Source: JAWWBN01 sp033720955 (GTDB lineage Bacteria; Acidobacteriota; Thermoanaerobaculia; Multivoradales; JAHEKO01). Taken from it: DNA of 26,404 nt. The DNA lies in assembly GCA_033720955.1 (NCBI GenBank), contig JAWWBN010000026.1, positions 1 through 26,404 of the forward strand. Reading direction: 5' to 3'. Under the pieces are notes generated by a model, which had not been told where the DNA came from, ran no database searches, and was given only the letters and a program-made list of their open reading frames with translations. The position numbers and the translations under genes are program-made. Below, in pieces: positions 1-8,700 of this stretch (position 1 is the stretch's first letter; each line of letters starts with the position of its first letter).

Positions 1-160
1 GGCCGAAGCTCAGGGCTCGCCGCGTCGGAGCGCCCAGGCCCTCGACGATCGACTCGTCGGCGAAGAGGCCGGCATCACCCTGCGCGACGTAGAGCGAGGT
101 CATCTCGTTGGCGAAGTTGCCGATCGCCCAGCCCAGCTCGCCGCTGTTGCGATAGTGGCC
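1..160 (-). pseudogene. Fragment of an ASPIC/UnbV (CRTAC1-like) FG-GAP protein, minus strand
   Basis: Read on the minus strand, this stretch encodes about 52 residues running from HYRNSGELGWAIGNFANEM to a Ser-Phe-Gly at the window edge. They align almost residue for residue with the inner part of the plus-strand protein beside it (coded at about 632-787), including GNFANEMTSLY and ADE-IVEG-GAP. It is therefore part of a paralogous repeat protein of the FG-GAP/VCBS plus ASPIC/UnbV type, which are extracellular calcium-binding beta-propellers of uncertain function. The fragment continues past the left edge in its 3' direction. Its 5' part is missing, because upstream of HYRN the sequence switches to the plus-strand gene near 160. 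The homology is seen directly; whether the truncation is biological or an assembly artefact cannot be told from the sequence. Confidence 0.8.
89..124. repeat. Left arm of a 36-bp exact inverted repeat (right arm 665-700)
   Basis: Thirty-six bases here are the perfect reverse complement of 665-700. Both arms code for IGNFANEMTSLY in the two opposed ASPIC/UnbV paralogues, and third codon positions are identical within the block although flanking codons differ at many sites. The repeat is explained by coding homology but could also serve as a recombination substrate. Confidence 0.85.
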
Positions 161-1372
161 GGCGCCCCGGATGCGTGGAGCACCAGCTCCGCTTTCGTCG
201 ACGTGGACTCGGATGGCGATCTCGACCTGTTCGTCTGCAACTACGTGCGCTGGTCGCGCGAGATCGACCTGGAGCTCGACTACCGGCTGACCGGGGTGGG
301 GCGGGCGTACGGGCCGCCGCTGAACTACCAGGGCACCTTCTCCTACCTCTACCGCAACGAGGGCGACGGGACCTTCACCGACGTCTCGGCCGAGAGCGGC
401 ATCCAGGTGACCAACGCCGCCACGGGGGTCCCGGTGGGCAAGGCTCTGGGCGTGGCGCCGGCCGACGTGGACCGCGACGGTGCCATCGACCTCCTGGTGG
501 CCAACGACACGGTGCGCAACTTCCTCTTCCACAACCTGGGCGATGGCCGCTTCGAGGAGGTGGGGGAGCTGTGGGGAGTGGCCTACGGCCGCAACGGCGA
601 GGCGACGGGCGCCATGGGGATCGACGCCGCGCACTACCGCAACGACGGCGATCTCGGCTTCGCCATCGGCAACTTCGCCAACGAGATGACCTCGCTCTAC
701 ATCTCCCAGGCCGAGCCCACCCTCTACGCCGACGAGGCCATCGTCGAGGGCGTCGGAGCCCCCAGTCGGCTCATGCTCTCCTTCGGGGTGCTCTTTCTGG
801 ACTACGACCTGGACGGCCGGCTCGACCTGCTCCAGGCCAACGGGCACCTGGAGAGCGAGATCAACACCGTGGACCCCAGCCAGACCTACGAGCAGGCGAC
901 CCAGCTCTTCTGGAACGCCGGTACCGCGGCGCGGCGCGGCTTCCTGCCCGTGGACCCCTCGACCACCGGCGACCTGGCCCGGCCCCTCGTCGGCCGCGCC
1001 AGCGCGACCGCCGACGTGGACGGGGACGGGGACCCCGACGTGGTCCTGGCCCAGACCGGCCGCGCGGCGCGACTGCTGCGCAACGATCAGCGGCTGGGCC
1101 ACCACTGGATCAAGGTCCGGCTCGAGCAGCCGGGTGCCAACCGCTACGCCGTGGGGGCCTGGATCGAGGTCGAGGCGGGCGGCGTCACCCAGCGCCGCCA
1201 GGTCATGCCGACCCGCAGCTACCAGGCGCAGTCGGAGCTGCCGGTGATCTTCGGTCTCGGCGCCGCCGAGTCGATCGACGCCCTGCGGGTGATCTGGCCG
1301 GACGGCGTCGCGGAGGAGCGCGAGCCTCCCGCCGTGGACCGCTTCATCGTCCTCGCCCGGTCGTCCGGCTGA
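155..1372 (+). CDS. ASPIC/UnbV and FG-GAP repeat protein (CRTAC1-like), 5'-truncated
   Basis: About 405 residues remain of an extracellular beta-propeller protein. Four FG-GAP/VCBS-type calcium loops are visible: DVDSDGDLDLF near residue 17, DVDRDGAIDLL near 104, DYDLDGRLDLL near 216 and DVDGDGDPDVV near 289. The C-terminal ~85 residues form an ASPIC/UnbV domain (HHWIKVRLE, GAWIEVEAGG, QSELPVIFGLG, LRVIWPDG). Full-length relatives have a signal peptide and usually 100 or more residues before the DAWSTS segment with which this one begins. The GTG at 155 is only the first available start. The frame is open to the window edge, but there it runs antisense through the neighbouring paralogue fragment, so the true N-terminus has been lost at the junction. 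The stop at 1370-1372 is normal. Family identity is firm, function is not: such proteins often occur as paralogue families in Acidobacteriota and Planctomycetota. Confidence 0.85.
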   Translation: MAGAPDAWSTSSAFVDVDSDGDLDLFVCNYVRWSREIDLELDYRLTGVGRAYGPPLNYQGTFSYLYRNEGDGTFTDVSAESGIQVTNAATGVPVGKALGVAPADVDRDGAIDLLVANDTVRNFLFHNLGDGRFEEVGELWGVAYGRNGEATGAMGIDAAHYRNDGDLGFAIGNFANEMTSLYISQAEPTLYADEAIVEGVGAPSRLMLSFGVLFLDYDLDGRLDLLQANGHLESEINTVDPSQTYEQATQLFWNAGTAARRGFLPVDPSTTGDLARPLVGRASATADVDGDGDPDVVLAQTGRAARLLRNDQRLGHHWIKVRLEQPGANRYAVGAWIEVEAGGVTQRRQVMPTRSYQAQSELPVIFGLGAAESIDALRVIWPDGVAEEREPPAVDRFIVLARSSG

Positions 1373-1420
1373 CCCCCTCCGGCGACCCGGCCGGGGCCGC
1401 CCCGGGCGGAGCAGTCGCCG

Positions 1421-1744
1421 CTAGACGTTGACCAGCTCGTTGCCGGGCTTGCGCGGCGGATCGGTGCGATCGCGCGGCTCCACCGGCTCGTGCTCGGTCC
1501 AGCTCTCGTCGATGGCGAGGCGGCGGTTGATCTCCGCCCACTTCGGGTCCTCTTCCTCGGTCTCGAGGATGGCGTCGATCGGGCACTCGGGCTTGCAGAG
1601 GCTGCAGTCGATGCAGGTGTCCGGGTCGATCACCAGGAACACCTGCCCCTCGTACTCGCCCGGGTGCATGCAGTCCACCGGGCAGACCTCGACGCAGGTC
1701 GCGTACCGCTCCCCCAGACACTTCTCACCGATCACATAGGCCAT
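1421..1744 (-). CDS. 7Fe ferredoxin ([3Fe-4S][4Fe-4S])
   Basis: A 107-residue soluble electron carrier. The cysteine pattern is C9-x7-C17-x3-C21-x3-C25 and C44-x2-C47-x2-C50-x3-C54, each last cysteine of the clusters followed by Pro or Met. This matches the spacing of Azotobacter ferredoxin I-type 7Fe ferredoxins, where C9, C17 and C54 would hold a [3Fe-4S] cluster and C21, C44, C47 and C50 a [4Fe-4S] cluster; that assignment is by family analogy. The acidic C-terminal tail of about 45 residues is usual in the family. The ATG at 1744 is chosen because a strong GAGAGGAGAA ribosome-binding site precedes it; the frame stays open for 31 more codons upstream without a comparable site. It lies 102 bp downstream of parA on the same strand and could be co-transcribed, but the gap allows its own promoter. 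The redox partner is not indicated by the context. Confidence 0.9.
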   Translation of the reverse strand: MAYVIGEKCLGERYATCVEVCPVDCMHPGEYEGQVFLVIDPDTCIDCSLCKPECPIDAILETEEEDPKWAEINRRLAIDESWTEHEPVEPRDRTDPPRKPGNELVNV

Positions 1745-1846
1745 CTGTCGCGTTCTCCTCTCGATCGACTCGGTTTGCGCCCCTCGGGACGACGTGGCGT
1801 TCGAAGAGTATACCCAAGCGGCGACCGGCGCCGGCAAGACGCGAGG

Positions 1847-2680
1847 TCAGCGGACCGGGTCCCCCGCCGTCGCCGGGGCGCCCGCCGCGAACCGCGGGCC
1901 GACCGCACCCAGCCGGTGGCTGGAGGTCACCCGGATCAGCACCTCCGCCGCCAACAGCCGGTAGGCCCGCGCGCCCGTCGCCGTGGCGTCGTACTCGAAG
2001 ATGGTCTTGCCGGCCCCGGGCGCCTCGGCCAGGCGGGTGTTGATCCGGATCTCGATGGCGAAGACGCCTTCGCGATACTGTGCGCGGATCGAGTCCACGT
2101 TCTGCCGGCAGGTCCGGGTCCGGTAGTCGACCATGGTGAGCACGATCCCCAGAAGCCCCGTCTCGTGACCGAAGCGGCCGCGCAGACGGCGCACGGTGGA
2201 GAGCAGGTTGGCGACGCCCTCGCTCGCCAGGTAGTGGGGAACCACCGGCAGGATGAAGTTGTCCGAGGCGAGCAGGGCGTTGATCGGCAGCAGAGACAGC
2301 GACGACGGGCAGTCCAGGAGGATGAAGTCGTACTCCGCGGCGATGGGCGCCAGGGCGCGGCGCAGGATCAGCTCGCGGCCGGCCACCATTCCCAGGGTCT
2401 GATCGGCGCTGGCCAGGTCGGCCGAGGCCGTCACCAGGTCGAGTCCCGGGATCCGCGTCCGCCGCACCGTGTCGCGGGCGGGGGTCGAGCGCAGGACGAT
2501 GTCGGCGGAGGAGGGGGCCATGGCCGACCGCGCCACCCCCAGGCTCAGCGAGGCGGAGCCCTGCGCGTCGAGGTCCACGAGGAGGACCCGCTTGCCGATG
2601 CCCGCCAGAGCCGCCGCCAGGTTGACGCTGGTGGTGGTCTTGCCGACCCCGCCCTTTCTGCTGACCACGGCAGTGATCAT
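1847..2680 (-). CDS. parA: ParA/MinD-type ATPase (orphan ParA)
   Basis: A 277-residue deviant Walker ATPase. The N-terminus carries the ParA Walker A motif KGGVGKTTT (residues 9-17, signature Lys9 and catalytic Lys14), the A' motif LLVDLDAQGSAS near 33-44, and Walker B FILLDCPSS near 119. The C-terminal GKTIFEYDATATGARAYRLL segment is typical of chromosome or plasmid partition ParA proteins. These ATPases dimerise on ATP, bind DNA non-specifically and position cargo such as chromosomes, plasmids or protein clusters. No ParB-like gene and no parS-type repeat is seen nearby, so this is an orphan whose cargo is unknown. The start at 2680 has no ribosome-binding site; a TATGAT box lies 9 nt upstream, suggesting a leaderless transcript. 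It is divergent from the alpha-2-macroglobulin gene, with 86 bp between the two starts. Confidence 0.9.
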   Translation of the reverse strand: MITAVVSRKGGVGKTTTSVNLAAALAGIGKRVLLVDLDAQGSASLSLGVARSAMAPSSADIVLRSTPARDTVRRTRIPGLDLVTASADLASADQTLGMVAGRELILRRALAPIAAEYDFILLDCPSSLSLLPINALLASDNFILPVVPHYLASEGVANLLSTVRRLRGRFGHETGLLGIVLTMVDYRTRTCRQNVDSIRAQYREGVFAIEIRINTRLAEAPGAGKTIFEYDATATGARAYRLLAAEVLIRVTSSHRLGAVGPRFAAGAPATAGDPVR

Positions 2681-2689
2681 TCGCGCGCC

Positions 2690-2695
2690 ATCATA
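2690..2695 (-). promoter_or_regulatory. Candidate -10 box of parA
   Basis: TATGAT on the minus strand (5 of 6 matches to TATAAT) ends 9 nt before the parA ATG. No convincing -35 hexamer is seen at the proper distance. With no Shine-Dalgarno before the ATG, the mRNA may start at or within a few bases of the start codon. Confidence 0.4.
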
Positions 2696-2754
2696 CAGGC
2701 GGTTCGCGGGCCCGAGCGGCCGACGGGGGTTTCCGCGCCCCGCGGCGGCGTGTC

Positions 2755-2760
2755 TAAACT
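2755..2760 (+). promoter_or_regulatory. Candidate -10 box of the alpha-2-macroglobulin gene
   Basis: TAAACT (4 of 6 matches to TATAAT) lies in an otherwise G/C-rich stretch and ends 6 nt before the ATG at 2767. There is no Shine-Dalgarno in between and only a weak -35 (TTCCGC, 2731-2736). If used, transcription would begin at about the start codon. Confidence 0.35.
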
Positions 2761-2766
2761 GTCGCC

Positions 2767-5700
2767 ATGGCGCTTCCCGGCTCGTCTCGCGCGACCGCTC
2801 TCCCCCTGCTGGCCGCCCTCCTCCCGCTGGCTCTGGGCACCGCCGGCTGCGGCCCCGCCCTCGGCGCCCCGGCCGCGCCGGTGGATCGCGCCGCGGCGGA
2901 GGACGACGAGATGAGCCGGGACTGGAAAGAGGTCGAGCGGCTGCTGTCCGAGCAGAAGCTGCGCCAGGCGCTGGCCACGGTCCAGGAGCTCGGCGAGCGG
3001 GCGGCGGCGGCGGGGGACGCCGCGGGTCGGCTGCGGGCCGTGGTGGTCGAGGCCCAGATCGCCACCGCCCTGGGGGGCTACGAGGGTGCGGTGGACCTGC
3101 TGGCGGTGGCCGAGCGCCCGGAGGAGGGTCGGGCGGCCGAGGTGGTGGACCTCTACCACGCCCGCGCCCTGCTCGACTACCGGAGCGCCTACGAGTGGGA
3201 GATCGCCCAGCGCGAGCGCGTCGGGCCCGTCTCCGAGGTGCCGCTGACCGCCTGGACGGCCGACCAGATCGCCGCGGAGGTCCGTCGTCTGCTGGCCGGG
3301 GTCTGGGCGCGCCGCGCGTCGTGGGGGCAGGCGCCGGTCTCCGACCTCGCCCCCTATCTCCACCCCAACAACTTCCCGCCCGGCATCCGCGGCACCCTGC
3401 GGGACGCGGTGACCTACCTGTGGGCCGAGGTGCTGACCGACTCGTCGCTCTGGAGGGTCGAGCACTCGAGTCGCCTCTGGACGATCGACCTCGACGCCCT
3501 CCTGGCGGGCGACTGGACGGATCTGGAGCCCACGGACCCCGGCGTCCACCCCCTGGTCCTGTTCGCCTTTCTGGCGGAGGACCTCGGAGCCTGGCACGCC
3601 GAAGGCGGCCGCGTGGAGGCCGCCTTCGAGGCCCGGCGGGCGCTGCTCGAGGCCCTCCACGACGTCTTCGACAACCCCGGCCGCCGGCGCCGGATCGTCG
3701 CTGCCCTGGAGCAGGCGGTGGAGGAGCTCGGGCCCCGCTATCCCTGGTGGTCGATGGGGATGGCCACCCTCGCCGAGTGGCGGCGGGCGGAGGGGGCGCC
3801 CGGGAGCCTGGTGGAGGCCCGGCGGCTGGCTCTGGCCGCGCGGGACGCCCACCCCGACAGCCCGGGCGGCCTCCGCGGCGCCCGGCTGGCGGCGGCCATC
3901 TCGGCGCCCGCCTACTCGCTCGAGGCGATGGCCTCGGACGCTCCCCGTCGCCGCTCGATCCGGGTGACCCACGCCAACCTGGGCACCCTCTGGTTCCGTG
4001 CCTACGAGATCGACCTCGAGACGCGGCTCGGCGGCGCCGGCTCGTCTCTCCTGGGGGACTCCGAGCGGGCCCGGGAGCTCCTCGCCGCTGCGAGCCCCGT
4101 CGCGTCGTGGCGGGTGGACCTGCCGCCGACCCCCGACCACCGGGAGCACGCGACCTACGTCACGCCGCCGCTCGACGAACCGGGGGTCTACCTGGTCGCT
4201 GCCTCGGCCGACCGCCTCTTCCGGCAGCAGGCCAACGAGCTCCAGGCGGTGGAGATGGTGATCGGCGACCTGGTGCTGGTCCGCCGGACCGCGGGCGACG
4301 CCCTGGAGGTGACGGTGCGCTCGGGGGCGGACGGCGGTGCCGTGCCCGGGGCGGAGGTGATCCTCTACCGCGCCGACTACCGCAGCGGCCACCGGGTCGC
4401 GGCGCGGACGGTCAGCGATGCCGAGGGTCTGGCGCGCTTCCGCCCGGGCCGGCGCCAGAGCTACTTCGTGGTCGCCCGCAAGGACGGGCAGGTGGCCCTC
4501 GACTCCGGCTACCTCTCCTACCACTCGCCCCGCCCGCAGCGGCGGCGCCGGGACGCCCTGGTGTGGACCGACCGCAGCGTCTACCGGCCCCACCAGGAGC
4601 TGCTGTTCAAGGTCGCCGTCTACCAGGCCGAGGGCGAGGGCGAGGGCAGCCTCCGGACGCTGCCGTCGGCCCCGGTGCGGGTGGATCTCGCCGACCCGAA
4701 CGGCGAGGTGGTCTCCTCGGTCGATCTGCAGACGAACCGCTTCGGCACCACCTCCGGAGCCTTCCGGGTCCCGGCGGGACGTCTGCTGGGCGGCTGGACG
4801 GTCCGCACCTCGCTGGGCGGCGCGGCCGCGGTGCAGGTGGAGGAGTACAAGCGCCCCACCTTCGAGGTGACCCTGGACGAGCCCGCCGCGGCCCTGCGGC
4901 TGAACCGGGCCGCCGAGCTCACCGGCGAGGCGCGCTACTACTTCGGCCTGCCCCTGGCCGGGGGCGAGCTCTCCTGGCGCGTGGTGCGGGAGCCGGTCTA
5001 CCCGCGATGGTGGTGGCTCGAGCCGCCGGTGGCGCGTCGGGAGACCATCGCCGCCGGCGCCGGGCGGGTCGACGCCGAGGGTGGCTTCGCGGTGGCTTTC
5101 ACCCCCGAGGCCGACGAAAGCCTGGCGTTGTCGTCGGTCACCTACCGCTTCCGGCTGGAGGTGGAGGTCACCGACGAGGGCGGCGAGACGCGCTCCGCCA
5201 CCCGCTCCTTCCGTCTCGGCTTCGTGGCGGTGGAGCTGCGCCTGGACCCAGGGGCGGCCTTCTTCCGAGCCGGCGAGCCGGTGGCGGTGGACGCCGTGCG
5301 CTCCGATCTCGACGGCACTCCGCGCCCCGGGCGGGCGAGCTGGTCGCTCTCCCGGCTGACGCCCCCGGAGCGCACCCTGCTGCCCGCCGAGGAGCCACGG
5401 CCGGCGCCTCGGGACGAGAGTGCGGTGGTCACGGAGGGCGACCGGCTTCAGCCGCGCTGGAGCACCGACGTCTCGCTCGAGCGGAGCCTCTCCCTCTGGG
5501 AGGAGGGCCCCGAAGTGGCCTCCGGCGAGCTCCTCCACGGGGAGGACGGCCGGGCGCGGCTCGACCTCGAGGGCCTGCCGGGCGGCGCCTACCGGCTGGC
5601 GGTCGCGACCGTCGACCCCTACGACGCCCGCCACGAGGCCCGCGTGGAGCTGCTGGTGGTGGAGGAGCGGGCCGGAGCGCTGCCGCTGCCGGCGGTGGCG

Positions 5701-8700
5701 CTGGCGGAGCGCCCCTCGGTCGCGGTCGGCGAGACGGCGCGGCTGCTCGTCCACTCCGGGCTCGAGGCGCAGGAGATGGTGCTCGAGCTCTTCCGCGACG
5801 GCGAGCGCACCGAGCGCCGCCGGCTGATCTCGGGCGGCCCCAGGGTGCTCGAGATCGCGGTGGGGGAGCGCCACCGGGGCGGCTTCGGCTTCATCCTCAC
5901 CACGGTTCGCGACCACCAGCTCCTGACCGTCTCCGGCTCGGTCTTCGTGCCCTGGGACGACCGGCGGCTGGAGGTGGAGCTGGCCAGCTTCCGCGACCTG
6001 CTGCGGCCGGGCGGCCGGGAGACCTGGACGGTGCGGCTGAGCTCGGACGACGGGAGGACCCTGGCGGCGGGCACCGCCGAGCTCCTGGCCTACATGTACG
6101 ACCGCAGCCTCGACCTCTTCGCTCCCCATCGGCCGGCCGATCCGCTCGCTCTCTACCCGGCAACCACCGCTGCCCGCCGCCCGGAGGGCAGCCTGGGGAC
6201 CGCGCCCCGGGTCTGGCTTCCGTCCGAGGGGCTGGTGGACCTGCCGGAGGTCCCCCCGCTGCACGGCGACCGCCTGGACTCCCTCGCCGCCTACGGCATC
6301 GGCGGCATGGGCCGCCGGATGCGGACGCTGGCGATGCCCGCGATGGCCCCGGCCGCGCCGGGGATCCAGGCCGAGGGCGCTCCGGCGGAGGCGGAGACGG
6401 TCGCCCGGCCGGAGGCGGCCGAGATCGAGGACGCCGCGGCCGGCGACGCCGAGCCCTCCGCCGAGCCGGCCGTCGAGCTGCGCCAGGAGTTCGCCGAGAC
6501 CGCCTTCTGGGAGCCTCATCTCACCCTCGGCGACGACGGCACGGCGTCGTTCGAGTTCACGGTGCCCGACTCGGTGACCGAGTGGAGCGTCTGGGTGCAC
6601 GCCCTGACCGCGGATCTGCGCGCCGGCTCGGTGACGCGGCGCGCCCGCACCGTGAAGGAGCTCCTGGTGCGGCCCTACCTGCCGCGCTTCCTGCGCGAGG
6701 GCGACCGGGTGCGGGTCGCCGTGGTGGTGAGCAACGCCTCGGAGCGCGAGCTGACCGGCACCCTCGATCTGCTTCTGCGCTCGGAGGAGGGCGTCGACCG
6801 GGGCCCGGAGTTCGGGCTCTCCGACGGCGAAGGGCTCGATCGGCCCTTCCGGCTCGCTCCGGGCGCCTCGACGGAGATCTTCTTCTCGCTCGAGGTGCCT
6901 GCGGCGCCGGGGACGGTGGTGGTGGAGGCCTCGGCCCGGGCCGGTGGCCTGGCCGACGGCGAGCGGCGCGAGCTGCCCGTCCTCCCGGGCCGGTTCCATC
7001 TGCTGCAGTCGCGCTTCGCCGCCCTCGACGGCGCCGCCCGCCGCGTCCTCGCCTTCCCCGGGCTGGCCGCCGGCGACGATCCCAGCCGGATCGACGAGCG
7101 TCTGGTGGTGACCCTCGACGCCCAGCTCCTCCACTCGGTGCTGCGGGCGGTGCCCTACCTGGTGCAGTACCCCTACGACTGCACCGAGCAGCTCCTGAAC
7201 CGGTTCCTCTCCACCGGGATCGTCACGAGCCTCTTCGACGACTACCCCGCCGTGGCCCGGATGGCCGAGGAGCTCTCCCGGCGCGAGACGCCGCTCGAGG
7301 CCTTCGACGCGCCCGATCCCAACCGGCGCATGGCGCTGGAGGAGACGCCCTGGCTCGCCGCCTCCCGCGGCGGCGACTCCCCCGAGGGCGAGCTCGTCGA
7401 GGTTCTCGACCGGCGGGTGGCCCGCGCGACCCGCGACGCGGCCCTGGCGAGCCTGGAGAAGGGGCAGACCGCCGGTGGCGGCTTTCCCTGGTGGCCGGGT
7501 GGCCCGCCCTCGCCCTACATGACCCTCTACCTGCTGCAGGGCTTCTCGCGCGCGCTGGAGTTCGGCGTCGAGGTGCCGCGGGAGCCGGTGGTCCGCGCCT
7601 GGGGCTACCTCCAGCGTCACTGGGTGGACGTCCTGGTGCGCGACGCCGCCGGCTCCGACTGTTGCTGGGAGATGGTCACCTTCCTCGGCTACGTCCTCTC
7701 CAGCTACCCCGACGACGAGTGGACCGGGGGCGTCTTCAGCGGCGGCGACCGGCGTCGCATGCTGGAGCTCGGCTTCGCCCACTGGCGCGAGCACTCGCCC
7801 CTGGGCAAGGCCCAGCTCGCCCTCACCCTGGCGCGGGCGGGCCGCGTCGAGGACGCCAGGCTGGTCTTCGACAGCGTCATGGACTCGGCCCTTACCACGG
7901 AGGAGGAGGGCACCTTCTGGGCGCCCGAGGAGCGCGCCTGGCTCTGGTACAACGACACCATCGACAGTCACGCCTTCGCGCTCTCCACCCTGACCGAGCT
8001 CGACCCGGACGATCCCCGGCGCCACGGCCTGGTCCACTGGCTGCTGCTGAACAAGAAGCTCAACCAGTGGAAGTCCACCCGCTCGACCGCCGAGGTGCTC
8101 TACGCCCTGGCGCGCTACCTGGAGCGGGAGGGGCGTCTGGCGGCCGGCGAAGAGCTCCTGGTGCGGGCCGGCCCGGTGGAGCGGCGCTTCCGCTACGAGC
8201 CGGAGCGCTTCGGCCCCGTGACGCCGCACGGCGAGCCGGTGGCCGGCGGCGAGCTGGGAGCCGGGGGCCGCCCGAACCAGATGGTGATCCCCGGCGACCG
8301 GCTGGAGCCCGCGATGGCCGAGATCGTGGTTCAGAAGGAGACGCCCGGTCTGGTCTTCGCCTCCGCCACCTGGCACTTCTCCACCGAGAAGCTGCCCGAC
8401 GCCGCCGAAGGGGATCTCTTCTCGGTGGAGCGGCGGTTCCTCCGCCGCGTGCACGACGGCCGCGAGTGGACCCTCGAGCCCCTGGCCGAGGGCGCCGAGC
8501 TGGCGGTGGGCGACCAGGTGGAGGTGCGGCTCACCCTCCGCGCCCGCCACGCGGCCGAGTACGTTCACCTGCGCGACCCGCGGGCCGCCGGCTTCGAGCC
8601 CGAGAGCCTGACCTCGGGCTACCGCTGGAACCTCGGGATCGGCTGGTACGAGGAGGTGCGCGACAGCGGCGCCAACTTCTTCTTCGAGCAGCTCCCGGCG

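Noticed and set aside
1745..1837. 31-codon N-terminal extension of the ferredoxin
   Set aside because: The strong GAGAGGAGAA site before 1744 lies inside it, and family members begin at this methionine.
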